Positions 33,613 to 42,799 of a stretch of DNA of 43,510 bases are shown here, piece by piece. Below the pieces are notes generated by a model. It was not told the origin of the DNA. It did not search any database and saw nothing but the letters and a program-made list of their open reading frames with translations. Position numbers and translations under genes: made by a program. Where the stretch lies: the NCBI GenBank assembly GCA_022784645.1, contig JALFZG010000080.1:1-43510 (forward strand), in the 5' to 3' direction. Each line of letters begins with the position of its first letter. Position 1 is the first letter of the stretch. This DNA is from Bacteroidales bacterium. GTDB taxonomy: Bacteria > Bacteroidota > Bacteroidia > Bacteroidales > Paludibacteraceae.

Positions 33613-34335
33613 TTATTCATTGTTGTTGGCATCATTCATTGAAATATGCATCAGTGGAAGGGCCGCTTCAAATTGCTCCAGCGTCATGCAGTCCTCGAGT
33701 CTCACGTTGCCCACGCGGGTGCGGCAAAGAGCAATCAAATGAGCACCTGAGCCGAGTGCTTCTCCAATGTCGCGTGCCAATGCGCGAATATACGTTCCTT
33801 TAGAGCAAACTACGCGTATTTCCAGCTGCATGGCAGATTCATCAAAGTGGAGGACCTCCAGTTCGTCGATTACAAGAAGCTTTGGTTTGATTTCTACCTC
33901 CTCGCCCTTTCGCGCATATTCGTAGGCCCGTTTGCCATCAATCTTTACTGCAGAGAATACAGGTGGAACCTGCCATATCTCGCCGCGAAAGCGCGTTAGC
34001 ACCTCGTTGACGAGCGAGCGAGTGATATGCTCGGTAGGGAAGGTTTGGTCGATGGGTTTCTCCAGATCGAATGAAGGTGTAGTCGCCCCGAGTTGAAGCA
34101 TGGCGATATACTCCTTCGTATGCTGCTGCAACTCGTCGATGAGCTTCGTTTTTTTGCCCGTGCAAACTACCACTACGCCGGTCGCCAAGGGGTCGAGTGT
34201 TCCAGTATGCCCAACTTTCAGTTTTTTGATTCCTAACTGATGGCAGAGTAACCAGCGCACTTTACCGCAGACATCAAAGGACGTCTTTTTTAAGGGCTTA
34301 TTGATGTAGATAATCTCGCCTTCCAGAAAATTCAT
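33613..34335 (-). CDS. truB: tRNA pseudouridine(55) synthase
   Basis: TruB makes pseudouridine 55 in the T-loop of tRNAs. With the ATG at 34335 the protein has 240 aa and begins MNFLEGEIIYINKPLKKTSFDVCGKVR. The catalytic aspartate is D48 in GHTGTLDPLATGV, the same number as in E. coli. An in-frame extension of 36 codons upstream overlaps uppP and has no family resemblance, so I rejected it. The C-terminal PUA-like part is short, as in other Bacteroidota. The gap to uppP is 16 bp. Confidence 0.95.
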   Translation of the reverse strand: MNFLEGEIIYINKPLKKTSFDVCGKVRWLLCHQLGIKKLKVGHTGTLDPLATGVVVVCTGKKTKLIDELQQHTKEYIAMLQLGATTPSFDLEKPIDQTFPTEHITRSLVNEVLTRFRGEIWQVPPVFSAVKIDGKRAYEYARKGEEVEIKPKLLVIDELEVLHFDESAMQLEIRVVCSKGTYIRALARDIGEALGSGAHLIALCRTRVGNVRLEDCMTLEQFEAALPLMHISMNDANNNE

Positions 34336-34351
34336 ATTGGTGTAGGGGTTC

Positions 34352-35182
34352 TTAGTGGCAGAACTGCCAGATGATAGCCAATGCACCGGCTGCGAGACAG
34401 TAGATTGCGAAATACGTAAGTTTCTGGCGGCGTACGATGCCAATCATCCATTTGCAAGCGGCAGCACCGGATACGAATGCAGCGAGGAAGCCCACTACCA
34501 TAGGTACCCATCCGAGCTCCACTACCAGTTCTCCCTTCAGCAGGTCGAGCGTATCGAGCAGGGCCTCACCGAGTACAGGAATAAGCACCATTAAGAATGA
34601 GAACTGCGCCATTGCACTTTTCTTCACCCCACAGAGCAACCCCGTAGAGATAGTGCTACCGCTACGGCTCAAGCCTGGCAATACGGCTACAGCTTGCGCT
34701 ATACCAATGATGAATGCATCTTTATACGTTACCTCGTGGCCAATTTCTTCGCCATCTGCCTGCTTGCGCATGCGCAGTTTGGTGAGGTACTCCGAGAGAA
34801 AAAGGAGGGTGGAGGTGATCAGTAAGCATATGCCTACTAGCAGCAGACCATTGCCAAAGAACGCTTCAACCTCATCTTTGAAAAATACGCCTACGATAAA
34901 CACAGGGATGCAGCTTACGAGAATTTTTGCTACGTAATCTTTCTCTGTATTCCATTTCATTGTGGTAAACGTGCCTTTAATGAGCTGCGCTACTTCGTTC
35001 CAGAGCACCAGCAAGGTGCTCAATACTGTAGCTACATGGAGTACCACCGTAAATATCAGATTCTCCTCTGAGGCCGTACCGAGGATGGCATGACCAATCT
35101 CCAGGTGACCACTGCTGCTCACCGGTAAAAATTCCGTTAGGCCCTGTATCAAGCCCAAGATTAATGCTTCAAACCAAGTCAT
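34352..35182 (-). CDS. uppP: Undecaprenyl-diphosphate phosphatase
   Basis: UppP (BacA) dephosphorylates undecaprenyl diphosphate in the inner membrane and so recycles the lipid carrier for peptidoglycan and surface glycans. The 276-aa integral membrane protein has the first signature [15 protein letters not shown] (13-27; E17 and H26 catalytic) and the second, [12 protein letters not shown], with its arginine. I chose the ATG at 35182 over a GTG 9 bp upstream. It is followed by truB after 16 bp. Confidence 0.95.
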   Translation of the reverse strand: MTWFEALILGLIQGLTEFLPVSSSGHLEIGHAILGTASEENLIFTVVLHVATVLSTLLVLWNEVAQLIKGTFTTMKWNTEKDYVAKILVSCIPVFIVGVFFKDEVEAFFGNGLLLVGICLLITSTLLFLSEYLTKLRMRKQADGEEIGHEVTYKDAFIIGIAQAVAVLPGLSRSGSTISTGLLCGVKKSAMAQFSFLMVLIPVLGEALLDTLDLLKGELVVELGWVPMVVGFLAAFVSGAAACKWMIGIVRRQKLTYFAIYCLAAGALAIIWQFCH

Positions 35183-35259
35183 AAAATGCACCCCGAAGGG
35201 CTATTCAATTTTGTACCTTTAATCATTACGAGCGGAAAGTAATACACCCCGCCTCAACT

Positions 35260-35469
35260 TTATTTCTTCTTGAAAAGGATGGCTCCGATCATCATTACGA
35301 AGCCCAATAACGCCATCATCGGGCCTACATGAATGCGGCGCACGGAAAAGATGTCTGGGTTATACGTCGCACCACTCGGTTCACCGACCATCAGTGCGAA
35401 ACCAATCACAATAACCAAAAAAGAAATAGCAATCAATATCAAATTGATTTTAGGGAGATTATAGCGCAT
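35260..35469 (-). CDS. DUF3098 small membrane protein
   Basis: The 69-aa protein has two membrane segments (about 9-28 and 48-65) joined by a short loop that contains GEPSGATYNPDIFSVRRIHVGP, and a lysine-rich end. This pattern is the DUF3098 family of Bacteroidota, normally found between ftsX and uppP as here. Function is unknown. The conserved link with cell-division and envelope genes suggests a part in envelope assembly, which is inference from position. Confidence 0.88.
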   Translation of the reverse strand: MRYNLPKINLILIAISFLVIVIGFALMVGEPSGATYNPDIFSVRRIHVGPMMALLGFVMMIGAILFKKK

Positions 35470-35580
35470 AATCTGTTTTGTTGTTATTTGAAATGTTCAA
35501 CTCAATGTTTATTATAATTTTTGAATCACCTTTAATGAGTGATCAACTCAATATTTCTTCATCTGTTTCTCTTAGCCTGC

Positions 35581-36447
35581 TCAGATGAAATACAGATCAT
35601 CAACTTTCATGCGAATGTAGCGGTTTACAGCAAACACTGTGGAGAAGAACGTGATTAGTAATCCGGCTGTGATTACCACTATTGCAATCAGACTGATATA
35701 TTCCCATTGTATGGGGAAGAGCCAAAATCCGAAGCGGTTAAACGCGAGATACACCACTGCTGCAATCATCAGTAGAGCCAAAATGGCAGCGGCAAAGCCC
35801 ATTATCATGCTTCTGCGCACAATAGGCCCTTTGATTATCCACGGCGTTGCGCCTACAAGCTTCATCGTATGGATGAGGAATCGGCGCGAATAGACAGTTA
35901 GGCGGATAGTATTGACAATCAACACGATAGAGATAAGCAAAAGCACGGCGGCTATGATAAGCAGCACCATTGAGATTTTACCTACGTTTTGGCTGAAGAA
36001 GCCCACTACTACGCGTGGGTAGGTAACTTGCTCCACAAAGGGGTAGTTGTTCAGTAGCTGCACGGCTTGCGCGAGGCTGTCGGCATCAACGTAATCAGCC
36101 GCCACCTTCACCTCGATAGCAGCTCGGATGGGGTTATACCCCAAGAAAAGGGTTGGATCTTCGCCCAATTCGCTGATATGCTGCTCCAGCGCCTCCTCCT
36201 TTGAGATATAGGCTTGTGACTTGCAAAACGGAGCGGCATCGAGAATTGAGGCGAGACGGAGCGAGTCTGCCGATGTGGTGCTGTCAGCGAGCACTACCGT
36301 GAGTGTGGTCGATTCTTTCACCTGAGTAAGCAGATGCTTAGCACTCAAACCCAGCACACACTCTAATCCTACAAGAAAAAGCACCAGAGCCACTGATATA
36401 GTGGCAGTTAGATAGGTGTTAAAAAACCGATGTTTACGTTGTTGCAT
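35581..36447 (-). CDS. ftsX: Cell division protein FtsX
   Basis: FtsX is the permease-like partner of the ATPase FtsE and controls septal peptidoglycan hydrolases. The 288-aa protein shows the family layout: one N-terminal membrane segment (about 14-34), a periplasmic domain (35-155) with the EEALEQHISELGEDPTLFLGYNP segment, and three further membrane segments (about 165-190, 215-240, 255-275). ftsE is not adjacent, which is usual for Bacteroidota. It lies 69 bp after porN, with a hairpin between them. Confidence 0.93.
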   Translation of the reverse strand: MQQRKHRFFNTYLTATISVALVLFLVGLECVLGLSAKHLLTQVKESTTLTVVLADSTTSADSLRLASILDAAPFCKSQAYISKEEALEQHISELGEDPTLFLGYNPIRAAIEVKVAADYVDADSLAQAVQLLNNYPFVEQVTYPRVVVGFFSQNVGKISMVLLIIAAVLLLISIVLIVNTIRLTVYSRRFLIHTMKLVGATPWIIKGPIVRRSMIMGFAAAILALLMIAAVVYLAFNRFGFWLFPIQWEYISLIAIVVITAGLLITFFSTVFAVNRYIRMKVDDLYFI

Positions 36448-36465
36448 ATGCTTTCACAATAACAT

Positions 36466-36502
36466 ATCAAGAGACGCGAACTGTAAATCCGCGTCCCTTG
36501 AT
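36466..36502 (-). terminator. Hairpin between porN and ftsX
   Basis: ATCAAG, one mismatch, GACGCG pair with CGCGTC, one mismatch, CTTGAT around an 11-nt loop. No T-run follows on the minus strand, so it may reduce rather than stop transcription from the por genes into ftsX, or protect the por mRNA end. Confidence 0.5.
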
Positions 36503-36516
36503 GTATTTAAGAGATG

Positions 36517-37476
36517 TTAGTATTCCCAAAGATCAAGCTCAAAGGTCATCAGTTCATTTTCAATGCGCTGTTGCTCCTTCTTCAGCTCTTTTTCGATAAT
36601 GGCCTTATCCTCCTGTTCATCGCGACCGCGCGTAGCTGCTTCAGCAAGCATACGATCATACATATTGCTGTCGCCGATGATATACGAGGTGTAAAGCTTC
36701 TGAGCGAAGAACTGCTCGAAGGTAACGCGCTTGGAGTCGTTGTTTTGAGGAATCATGTACTGACGGGCCATATAAGGACGGAAATCATCGTACACTACCC
36801 AGAAACGAATTGACTGATAGAGCGCATCCGTGATAGGAGTATCTTCGCCTTCAATATCTTCCGAACTCATCGGAGCAATAGCAATGATCTTGCTGAAAAG
36901 GCGGGAATAATGCTTATCGAAGAACACTACTTCCAAAATCATGAACTTGAGCTGATTGCGTACATACTGCTGATACATATAGTCGTTAAACGACATCTTA
37001 TCTGTAACAGAATCGTAGTGGATAAGCATGTAGTCAGAGGTGGCAATGTCGCCATCAGAGATGCCTTCGCGGTCGGTGTTTAAAAGACCCGGAATCTGAT
37101 CCTTAGCCAACGGCGTCTCGAGTAGCGGCTTGATATCACCCGGCTCTTGAGACTTTTCATATACAGGCATACCGTCTACGATGGCATCAAGCATCACTTT
37201 AAAGAGATTACGATACTGCGGGTCTGCAGAAGTCACTGGGAAATACAACTGATAGTTCTGCTTATAGCGCATGTCAATCACGCGATAGATTAGGCGCGAC
37301 CACACTACGTCCTCCGTGCGATGGAATACGGAAGCAAGGGTGTCAGAAGCCTCATCCAGTTCCTGCGTTTCCAAGCGGATTGTTCCGTTCTGATTAAAGA
37401 ACGAATTAATCTGATGCTGCGCATTAGCAGTGAAGACACCTGCAAACAAAAGCACAATAAAAAATAGTTTCTTCAT
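36517..37476 (-). CDS. porN: Type IX secretion protein PorN/GldN
   Basis: PorN is a periplasmic part of the type IX secretion core and forms a ring with the lipoprotein PorK beneath the outer membrane; it also contacts the periplasmic part of PorM. The 319-aa protein has a signal peptide (MKKLFFIVLLFAGVFTANA) and a mature chain matching PorN/GldN, including the VWSRLIYRVIDMRYKQNYQLYFP segment. A charged, helical C-terminal end (about 285-315) follows. It lies 15 bp after porM and is the last gene of the por series. Confidence 0.94.
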   Translation of the reverse strand: MKKLFFIVLLFAGVFTANAQHQINSFFNQNGTIRLETQELDEASDTLASVFHRTEDVVWSRLIYRVIDMRYKQNYQLYFPVTSADPQYRNLFKVMLDAIVDGMPVYEKSQEPGDIKPLLETPLAKDQIPGLLNTDREGISDGDIATSDYMLIHYDSVTDKMSFNDYMYQQYVRNQLKFMILEVVFFDKHYSRLFSKIIAIAPMSSEDIEGEDTPITDALYQSIRFWVVYDDFRPYMARQYMIPQNNDSKRVTFEQFFAQKLYTSYIIGDSNMYDRMLAEAATRGRDEQEDKAIIEKELKKEQQRIENELMTFELDLWEY

Positions 37477-37491
37477 ATTTAAAGTATTACA

Positions 37492-39096
37492 TTAGTTCAA
37501 CTCGAGAGGCAAAGCGCGGAGGGTAACAGTAGCGCCATCTGGACCAACAGCCTTGATGTAGCGAATCGTAACCATGTTGCCGGCTTTGAGCTTCTTGATA
37601 GCATCAAGGGTCTTGCCGTTGAATTTATCGCCCTGGTTCTGAATCTCAGTACCAGACGGCAGTTTTACGGCGAAACCGGTGATCTTAAACTTAGCCTGAA
37701 TCAAGCCATCCGGACCATAAGACGCCTCAATGCGTGCGTTGCTGTTGATGAGGTCAGCACGGGTAATCTTACCCGACTCGCCCTTAGCTTCGCCGCCGAG
37801 CATGAAGTAAGCATCCGGACGCGGAAGCTGCTTCACGCGGTACTCCTGCTTACCCATAGATACCATGCGACCATCTACTTCTGCAAGCACCTCGATAACG
37901 GCCGTATTGCCGCCTGCGGGCTTGATGATCCAGAGGTTGCCATTCTTCGTTACGCTGGCACCTGCACATTGTACGCGAATCTTATCAGCACTTACACCCG
38001 GTACGGATACCGAGAATGGGTTGTCGTAACCGCGATACATGATGTTAAGGTCCGTATTCGAGATGGTTGCCGAAGGCGCACCTACGGTGTATTGGCCCTG
38101 GAACTGATAGTGGGTCGTATCGTCGCCGATAAGCATGTAGCCGGTGTAAGACTTAGGACCTACGCCGCTGGCTGCCACTTCATATACACCATCGAAGATC
38201 TCCTGGCCGTTGATGAACACGCGCGGAACCTGGTTGGTATCGATCATAGCCGAAGCAATCTTTGCACGATAGCGCTGACCAGCCATGATATATTCGCCGT
38301 TGGTAGGAATCACGATAGGCGTAACCTGGTTAACCACGAAGTCAGACTCACCTGTTTGTGCGTAAATGAAGGCAATAAGGTCATTCTCTGCCATACGAAC
38401 GTCGTTTTGATACTTCGTAAGCATAGCGATAACGGCATCAGCCGGCATCTCAGAGAAGGTAGAGAGCTCCCATGCGATGGTTTCGGACTCTTCGTTCTCT
38501 ACATCTTCAGTAGAGAAGAGGCTCTTAAACATCTCTTCTTTCTGCTCCCAAGCATGACGGAATTTGGGGTCATCCATACGCTTGAGCACGCATTCTGAAG
38601 AAGGAGTAGTCATGTAGTCGCAGTATGCGTTCATCTTTTGCTTAAACGTCTCAGCGCGAGATAAGCCGGTCTCCGGATCTGTCTCGGTGATAGCATACTG
38701 GTGTGGCTTGTTGGTGTCGCTACCGCCCTTGAGTTTATCCGGCATCTTATCATATTGAGCGCCGTCAACCATATTGGCGATATCGAGCTTGAAGTTCTCA
38801 ATATAGTTATAGAAGCGGTCTGACTCTGCCTGAATATTCTGTGCAGCGATATACCACTCTCCGTATTTCTTTTTGCTGGCCTCGTCTTTGTTATAGGCCA
38901 CTGAAAACATCTCCATTACGTCTGCCGTACGCACCTCGGAAGAGTTGATGGAGGATTCCATGGAATGACGCAACTTCGTGAATCCGTTCAGAATGTCGGC
39001 CGATACATTGAGGGCCAACATTGCCGTAAGGATCAGGTACATCATACCAATCATTTTTTGTCTCGGGGTTTCCGGACAGTTTTTTGCTCCACCCAT
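37492..39096 (-). CDS. porM: Type IX secretion protein PorM/GldM
   Basis: PorM is the inner-membrane-anchored shaft of the type IX secretion motor: one N-terminal membrane helix enters PorL, and four periplasmic domains span to the PorK-PorN ring. The 534-aa protein fits: a short cytoplasmic start (GGAKNCPETPRQKM), a membrane helix (about 15-35, IGMMYLILTAMLALNVSADIL), a helical first domain, then beta-rich domains to the end. Length is in the normal range (about 510-520). The gap to porL is 70 bp and to porN 15 bp. Confidence 0.95.
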   Translation of the reverse strand: MGGAKNCPETPRQKMIGMMYLILTAMLALNVSADILNGFTKLRHSMESSINSSEVRTADVMEMFSVAYNKDEASKKKYGEWYIAAQNIQAESDRFYNYIENFKLDIANMVDGAQYDKMPDKLKGGSDTNKPHQYAITETDPETGLSRAETFKQKMNAYCDYMTTPSSECVLKRMDDPKFRHAWEQKEEMFKSLFSTEDVENEESETIAWELSTFSEMPADAVIAMLTKYQNDVRMAENDLIAFIYAQTGESDFVVNQVTPIVIPTNGEYIMAGQRYRAKIASAMIDTNQVPRVFINGQEIFDGVYEVAASGVGPKSYTGYMLIGDDTTHYQFQGQYTVGAPSATISNTDLNIMYRGYDNPFSVSVPGVSADKIRVQCAGASVTKNGNLWIIKPAGGNTAVIEVLAEVDGRMVSMGKQEYRVKQLPRPDAYFMLGGEAKGESGKITRADLINSNARIEASYGPDGLIQAKFKITGFAVKLPSGTEIQNQGDKFNGKTLDAIKKLKAGNMVTIRYIKAVGPDGATVTLRALPLELN

Positions 39097-39166
39097 ACTA
39101 AATTATATGTTTTTTAGTGAAATAAAAATGGTTCAACAAAATGTAACTATATAATATATATATGGA

Positions 39167-39988
39167 TTACGCGAGCGCGCTAAGCATGTTGCCATATACC
39201 TTATTGAGGTCAGCTACCTGCTTTTGGAGCTGCTCCTGAGCAGCGGCATACGCCTTACCTGCTTCTACAGCCTGAGCCTGTACCTGAGCCAGTTTCTCTG
39301 CCTCAGCAGCACCGGTTTGAGCGGCCTTGAGGCTGATTTCGTAAGCTGCATTTACGGCAGCAAGATTTGCTTTAACGTTTGCCGAAACCTGAGCAGCAGC
39401 CTCAGAGTTTGCCTGCAATTTCTCAGCGGCAGCAGCAGCCTTGTCATAGGATACGCCCAACTTCTCTACGTTTTCAGCTACATAAGCCTGCGAGCCTGCA
39501 AACTTATCAGCAGCTGCGGCAGCTGCCTGAAGTTTCTCAGAAAGTTTATTGCTACCCTCTGCAAGTTTGCCGAGCTCTGCAAGGCTGTTAGCAGTAGATG
39601 CTACATTAGCAATACTGTCTTTGAGTGCCTTTACGTCTTTCTCCTCGAGTGTGGGAACACCATTGTTGTGGGGCGTGTTAGCAGCACCGGCAAGGAGTTC
39701 TGCAAAAGGAGCTTCTTCATGACCAATGAGTTTCGGGAAGTAGTTCTCCCAGTTATAAACAGCATGCGGTTTCTCGAAGATACCAAGCGTGAAAAGGAAC
39801 GACTCCGTACACATACCGATGGTAAGAATAATACCAGCACCCGGCCAGTGCATAATCTTAAAGAGAGCACCGATAATTACGACAGCTGCACCCAAGCTGT
39901 AAATGATGTTTACTGCGTAAGCATTGCTTGCATACCATGCCACTACTTTGTCCCAACCTTTTTGGTTGCCTTTCTGATTGTTAGCCAT
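39167..39988 (-). CDS. porL: Type IX secretion protein PorL/GldL
   Basis: PorL forms the pentameric inner-membrane part of the proton-driven motor. The 273-aa protein has two membrane helices (about 27-46 and 52-69) carrying the conserved lysine K44 (ALFKIMHWPG) and glutamate E62 (GMCTESFLFTLG), the charged pair used for proton flow in the family. After residue 100 the chain is alanine-rich and helical (about 125-265), matching the cytoplasmic part. This part is very rich in Ala, Gln and Lys and looks coiled-coil-like. It starts 54 bp after porK. Confidence 0.94.
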   Translation of the reverse strand: MANNQKGNQKGWDKVVAWYASNAYAVNIIYSLGAAVVIIGALFKIMHWPGAGIILTIGMCTESFLFTLGIFEKPHAVYNWENYFPKLIGHEEAPFAELLAGAANTPHNNGVPTLEEKDVKALKDSIANVASTANSLAELGKLAEGSNKLSEKLQAAAAAADKFAGSQAYVAENVEKLGVSYDKAAAAAEKLQANSEAAAQVSANVKANLAAVNAAYEISLKAAQTGAAEAEKLAQVQAQAVEAGKAYAAAQEQLQKQVADLNKVYGNMLSALA

Positions 39989-40042
39989 AATTTTTCTGAC
40001 TTAATTTTCTAAATATTATTAATTATTGTTGTTCTGAAGAAA

Positions 40043-41428
40043 TTAATCACCGATATGCGAACGAACGCAACGGAAACCGATGTAGGAGCGGTCTTCGTAT
40101 TGGAGTTCAAAGTCGCGAGCGCCACACTGCAAGTAAGCTGAGATATCCTTCCAGCTACCGCCCTTGATGACTTTGCGCTTGAGGGCATCGGGGTCGGCCT
40201 GACGAGCCATATACACGAACTCAGGGTTGAGGTCGTTGGTATAAACGTTGTTGGTGGTCGTAAACGAAGTAGAGGTCCACTCTGCTACGTTACCAGCCAT
40301 ATCGAAGAGTCCGAAATCATTCGGCGCAAACTGCGCTACGCGCATGGTGGATGTACCGGTATCGTCGTTATACGCACCGCGGTAGGGCTTGAAGTTAGCG
40401 AGGAAGCATCCCTTAGCGTCGCGTGCATAGTTGCCGCCCCAAGGATACATACCGAGCTTACGACCGCCGCGAGCAGCATACTCCCACTCAGCCTCGGTAG
40501 GCAAGCGATATACCATCGGGTCGATAGCCGTGTTATCCACCAAGTAATCCGTACGCCAGCGGCAGAACGCATGAGCCTGCTCCCAGGTAACGCCTACAAC
40601 GGGGTAGTCAGCAAAGCCGCGATGCGAGAAATACTTGAGCAGCATTGGATCGTTGTAAGAATATTGGAAATCGCGCACCCAAACCATCGTATCGGGGTAG
40701 ATACAGATAATCTTATTCGTAAGAAGATCTTTAGGCTCACGCAGCGGACGTTCTACCGTCATCTCTTGGATTACGCCATTCTCGTCCACCCATGAGCTGT
40801 CAACGCGAGACATAGCATTGGGAGGATAGCATCCGCGAGCAACGTCGTACTTGTTTTGCGGAAGCACAGCCTGATCGTAGTTCATCCAGCTATAGCGATA
40901 GTGGAGAGCGGTTGTTTTGAGCTGTCCATCAGAGTAAAACATTGCCTGAAGTGCTTCGTAGAGATCGCTCTCACCACCCGTTTGATAAGCAGCTTTTTCG
41001 CGTGCATAGCGATCCCAGAGGCCGGCGGCTTTCTTCCAGTTCAAACGACCGGTTTCAGGAGTGAAATCATCGTTATCAATGCCGAGTGCAAATTCCTCCT
41101 CAAGACCATTAACGACAGCCAAGCGGAGTGCAATCGAATCACGCACCCAGTTTACAAACTGCTTGTACTCATCGTTGGTGATTTCGGTCTCGTCCATCCA
41201 GAATGCCTGTACGGTACGCATAGCCTGGTTGTCAGGTTGGCCGAAAACGGCGCTCTGCGTGTTAGCACCCATGAGGAAACTACCCTTCTTGATAAACACC
41301 ATGCCATAAGGATCAGCTTCTTTAAAATTGCCATTCTGTCCGGCACCTACAAGTTCGCCTGCGGGCTTATTGCAACCTGCAACCACTGCCGCCAGGGCGA
41401 GAATCGGTAGAATCTTAAAAATCTTCAT
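40043..41428 (-). CDS. porK: Type IX secretion lipoprotein PorK/GldK
   Basis: PorK is an outer-membrane lipoprotein that forms the periplasmic ring with PorN. The 461-aa protein has a lipobox (LAAVVAGC, lipidated C19) and a domain of the formylglycine-generating enzyme (SUMF1) fold: VFIKKGSFLMGA near 45, DETEITNDEYKQFV near 74, then RLPTEAEWEYAARGG and GNVAEWTSTSF, ending GFRCVRS. In GldK/PorK the fold is structural rather than catalytic. It lies 57 bp after porP in the standard P-K-L-M-N order. Confidence 0.95.
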   Translation of the reverse strand: MKIFKILPILALAAVVAGCNKPAGELVGAGQNGNFKEADPYGMVFIKKGSFLMGANTQSAVFGQPDNQAMRTVQAFWMDETEITNDEYKQFVNWVRDSIALRLAVVNGLEEEFALGIDNDDFTPETGRLNWKKAAGLWDRYAREKAAYQTGGESDLYEALQAMFYSDGQLKTTALHYRYSWMNYDQAVLPQNKYDVARGCYPPNAMSRVDSSWVDENGVIQEMTVERPLREPKDLLTNKIICIYPDTMVWVRDFQYSYNDPMLLKYFSHRGFADYPVVGVTWEQAHAFCRWRTDYLVDNTAIDPMVYRLPTEAEWEYAARGGRKLGMYPWGGNYARDAKGCFLANFKPYRGAYNDDTGTSTMRVAQFAPNDFGLFDMAGNVAEWTSTSFTTTNNVYTNDLNPEFVYMARQADPDALKRKVIKGGSWKDISAYLQCGARDFELQYEDRSYIGFRCVRSHIGD

Positions 41429-41485
41429 ACTATTTGTTGCTTATTATTTTCTAATTTGTGTTCTAACGTGCTTTCTGTGTGCTTC

Positions 41486-42445
41486 TTATAGGAAACGTAC
41501 ACTTTTGTATTTGTTTGTTCGCTTCGGGCGGATGATATTGAAGCCATAACTGAGATAAATCTCATGGTTTCCATAACTCTCAAGAAGCAGTTTGGAGGTC
41601 GGCAATTCGTAGTTGTAACCGAGCTCTAATCCGCTGATGATTTCCATCCCAAGCAGTAGTCCTACTCCGTCGAGCACCCTGTAACTTAGTCCCCAGCGAT
41701 ATCGCTGTTTGAACTCCGTCATGAGGGTCAAGTCGAGGTTCCAACTAGCGAAATCAGTCATCAGCATGGCTGAAGGCTGTAGTGCAAAGTCAGAGTTCCT
41801 GATTTTGAACTTGTATGCGCCGGTAGCGTAAAACGTGCCTCGCACGCGCATGCTGATTTCGTTGTTGCTGCCCGATTGGTTGATTAACTCTACGCGAGGC
41901 TGCAAGATATGCGAATAACTGAGTCCTGCAAACCATCGCGAAGTGCTGTAATACAAACCAGCGCCCATATCAAACTGCATGCCTGACGATTCGCTCACAG
42001 GGATAGCGGGGTCTGAACCAATATGAATCTCAGAGCCGGCGGCTTCCATATCGCCCAAGTTGACGCTGTCGCCGGTAAAGATGATATTCACCAAACCGAG
42101 TTCAATGCCAATACCCAAATACCCTTTGCCAATCTTCTGTCTGTACGCATATTGCGCACAAAACGTCTGGTTTTTCCAAAGGCCGTACATGTCGTTGAGC
42201 ACCCTCAAGCCCGCGCCGTGACGCGTTTTTCCGATATGGAAAGCAGAGGTGAGGGTGAAATACGTGCTCATTGGAGCCCCCTCTATTCCGGTAAACTGCA
42301 TGCGATGCGTAGCGCTTACCTTCATCAGCTCGCCTTCTCCCGCTGCGGCAGGGTTGAAGGACGACGGCATGTACATATAGTGTCCCAATTGCGGGTCGAA
42401 CTGTGCTTTTAAAGTGCCTGCTATAAGGAGCAGGCTAACGATCAT
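41486..42445 (-). CDS. porP: Type IX secretion outer-membrane protein PorP/SprF family
   Basis: PorP is an outer-membrane beta-barrel-like protein needed with PorK-N for secretion. I take the ATG at 42445, which gives 319 aa with a signal peptide (MIVSLLLIAGTLKA) before QFDPQLGHYMYMPSSFNPAAAG, the standard start of mature PorP/SprF proteins. A longer frame, 35 codons upstream, overlaps the preceding gene and is not needed. The chain then alternates as beta strands and ends ELGYNYELPTSKLLLESYGNHEIYLSYGF. Several SprF-like paralogues are usual; location beside porK marks this as the core copy. Confidence 0.92.
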   Translation of the reverse strand: MIVSLLLIAGTLKAQFDPQLGHYMYMPSSFNPAAAGEGELMKVSATHRMQFTGIEGAPMSTYFTLTSAFHIGKTRHGAGLRVLNDMYGLWKNQTFCAQYAYRQKIGKGYLGIGIELGLVNIIFTGDSVNLGDMEAAGSEIHIGSDPAIPVSESSGMQFDMGAGLYYSTSRWFAGLSYSHILQPRVELINQSGSNNEISMRVRGTFYATGAYKFKIRNSDFALQPSAMLMTDFASWNLDLTLMTEFKQRYRWGLSYRVLDGVGLLLGMEIISGLELGYNYELPTSKLLLESYGNHEIYLSYGFNIIRPKRTNKYKSVRFL

Positions 42446-42461
42446 TACTGACCGAAATACA

Positions 42462-42683
42462 TTAATACTCTTCTTCGTTGAAGAAAAAGTCCTCCTTCTG
42501 AGGATAGTCGGGCCATATGTCCTCAATCGTCTCATATTCTTCTTCTTCATCTTCGAGTTCCTGAAGGTTTTCGATCACCTCCATCGGCGCACCGATGCGA
42601 TTAGCATAATCGAGCAACTCTTCTTTGGTTGCCGGCCATGGTGCATCCTCTAATTTTGATGCCATTTCAAGCGTCCAATACAT
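42462..42683 (-). CDS. Small acidic DUF2795-like protein
   Basis: The 73-aa protein starts MYWTLEMASKLEDAPWPATKEELLDYANRIGAP and ends in a strongly acidic stretch (about 43-73, with runs of Glu/Asp, FFFNEEEY at the end). The first half resembles DUF2795, a small helical domain; such proteins are common in Bacteroidota and of unknown function. The gene is 16 bp upstream of porP and follows the promoter, so it leads the type IX secretion series. No signal peptide is present; it stays in the cytoplasm. A regulatory or accessory role for secretion is a guess from position. Confidence 0.82.
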   Translation of the reverse strand: MYWTLEMASKLEDAPWPATKEELLDYANRIGAPMEVIENLQELEDEEEEYETIEDIWPDYPQKEDFFFNEEEY

Positions 42684-42760
42684 CTTTTTTTAACAAGTTT
42701 TGGGTCGATAAAGAGCGCAATCCCCCCTACCAACCGGATACGATTTCTCGAAATATCGTG

Positions 42761-42791
42761 CAAAAGTAGTAAAAACTTTTGATTAAAACAA
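42761..42791 (-). promoter_or_regulatory. Promoter of the DUF2795-por operon
   Basis: On the minus strand TTG (42789-42791), 20 nt, TACTTTTG (42761-42768), with the start codon 77 bp downstream. It is the only matching signal in front of the por genes. Confidence 0.68.
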
Positions 42792-42799
42792 GTTTTTTT

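Noticed and set aside
36517..42550. Gliding motility locus
   Set aside because: The core genes are shared between gliding and non-gliding species; gldA-J and the sprB adhesin genes are not seen, so only secretion is supported.
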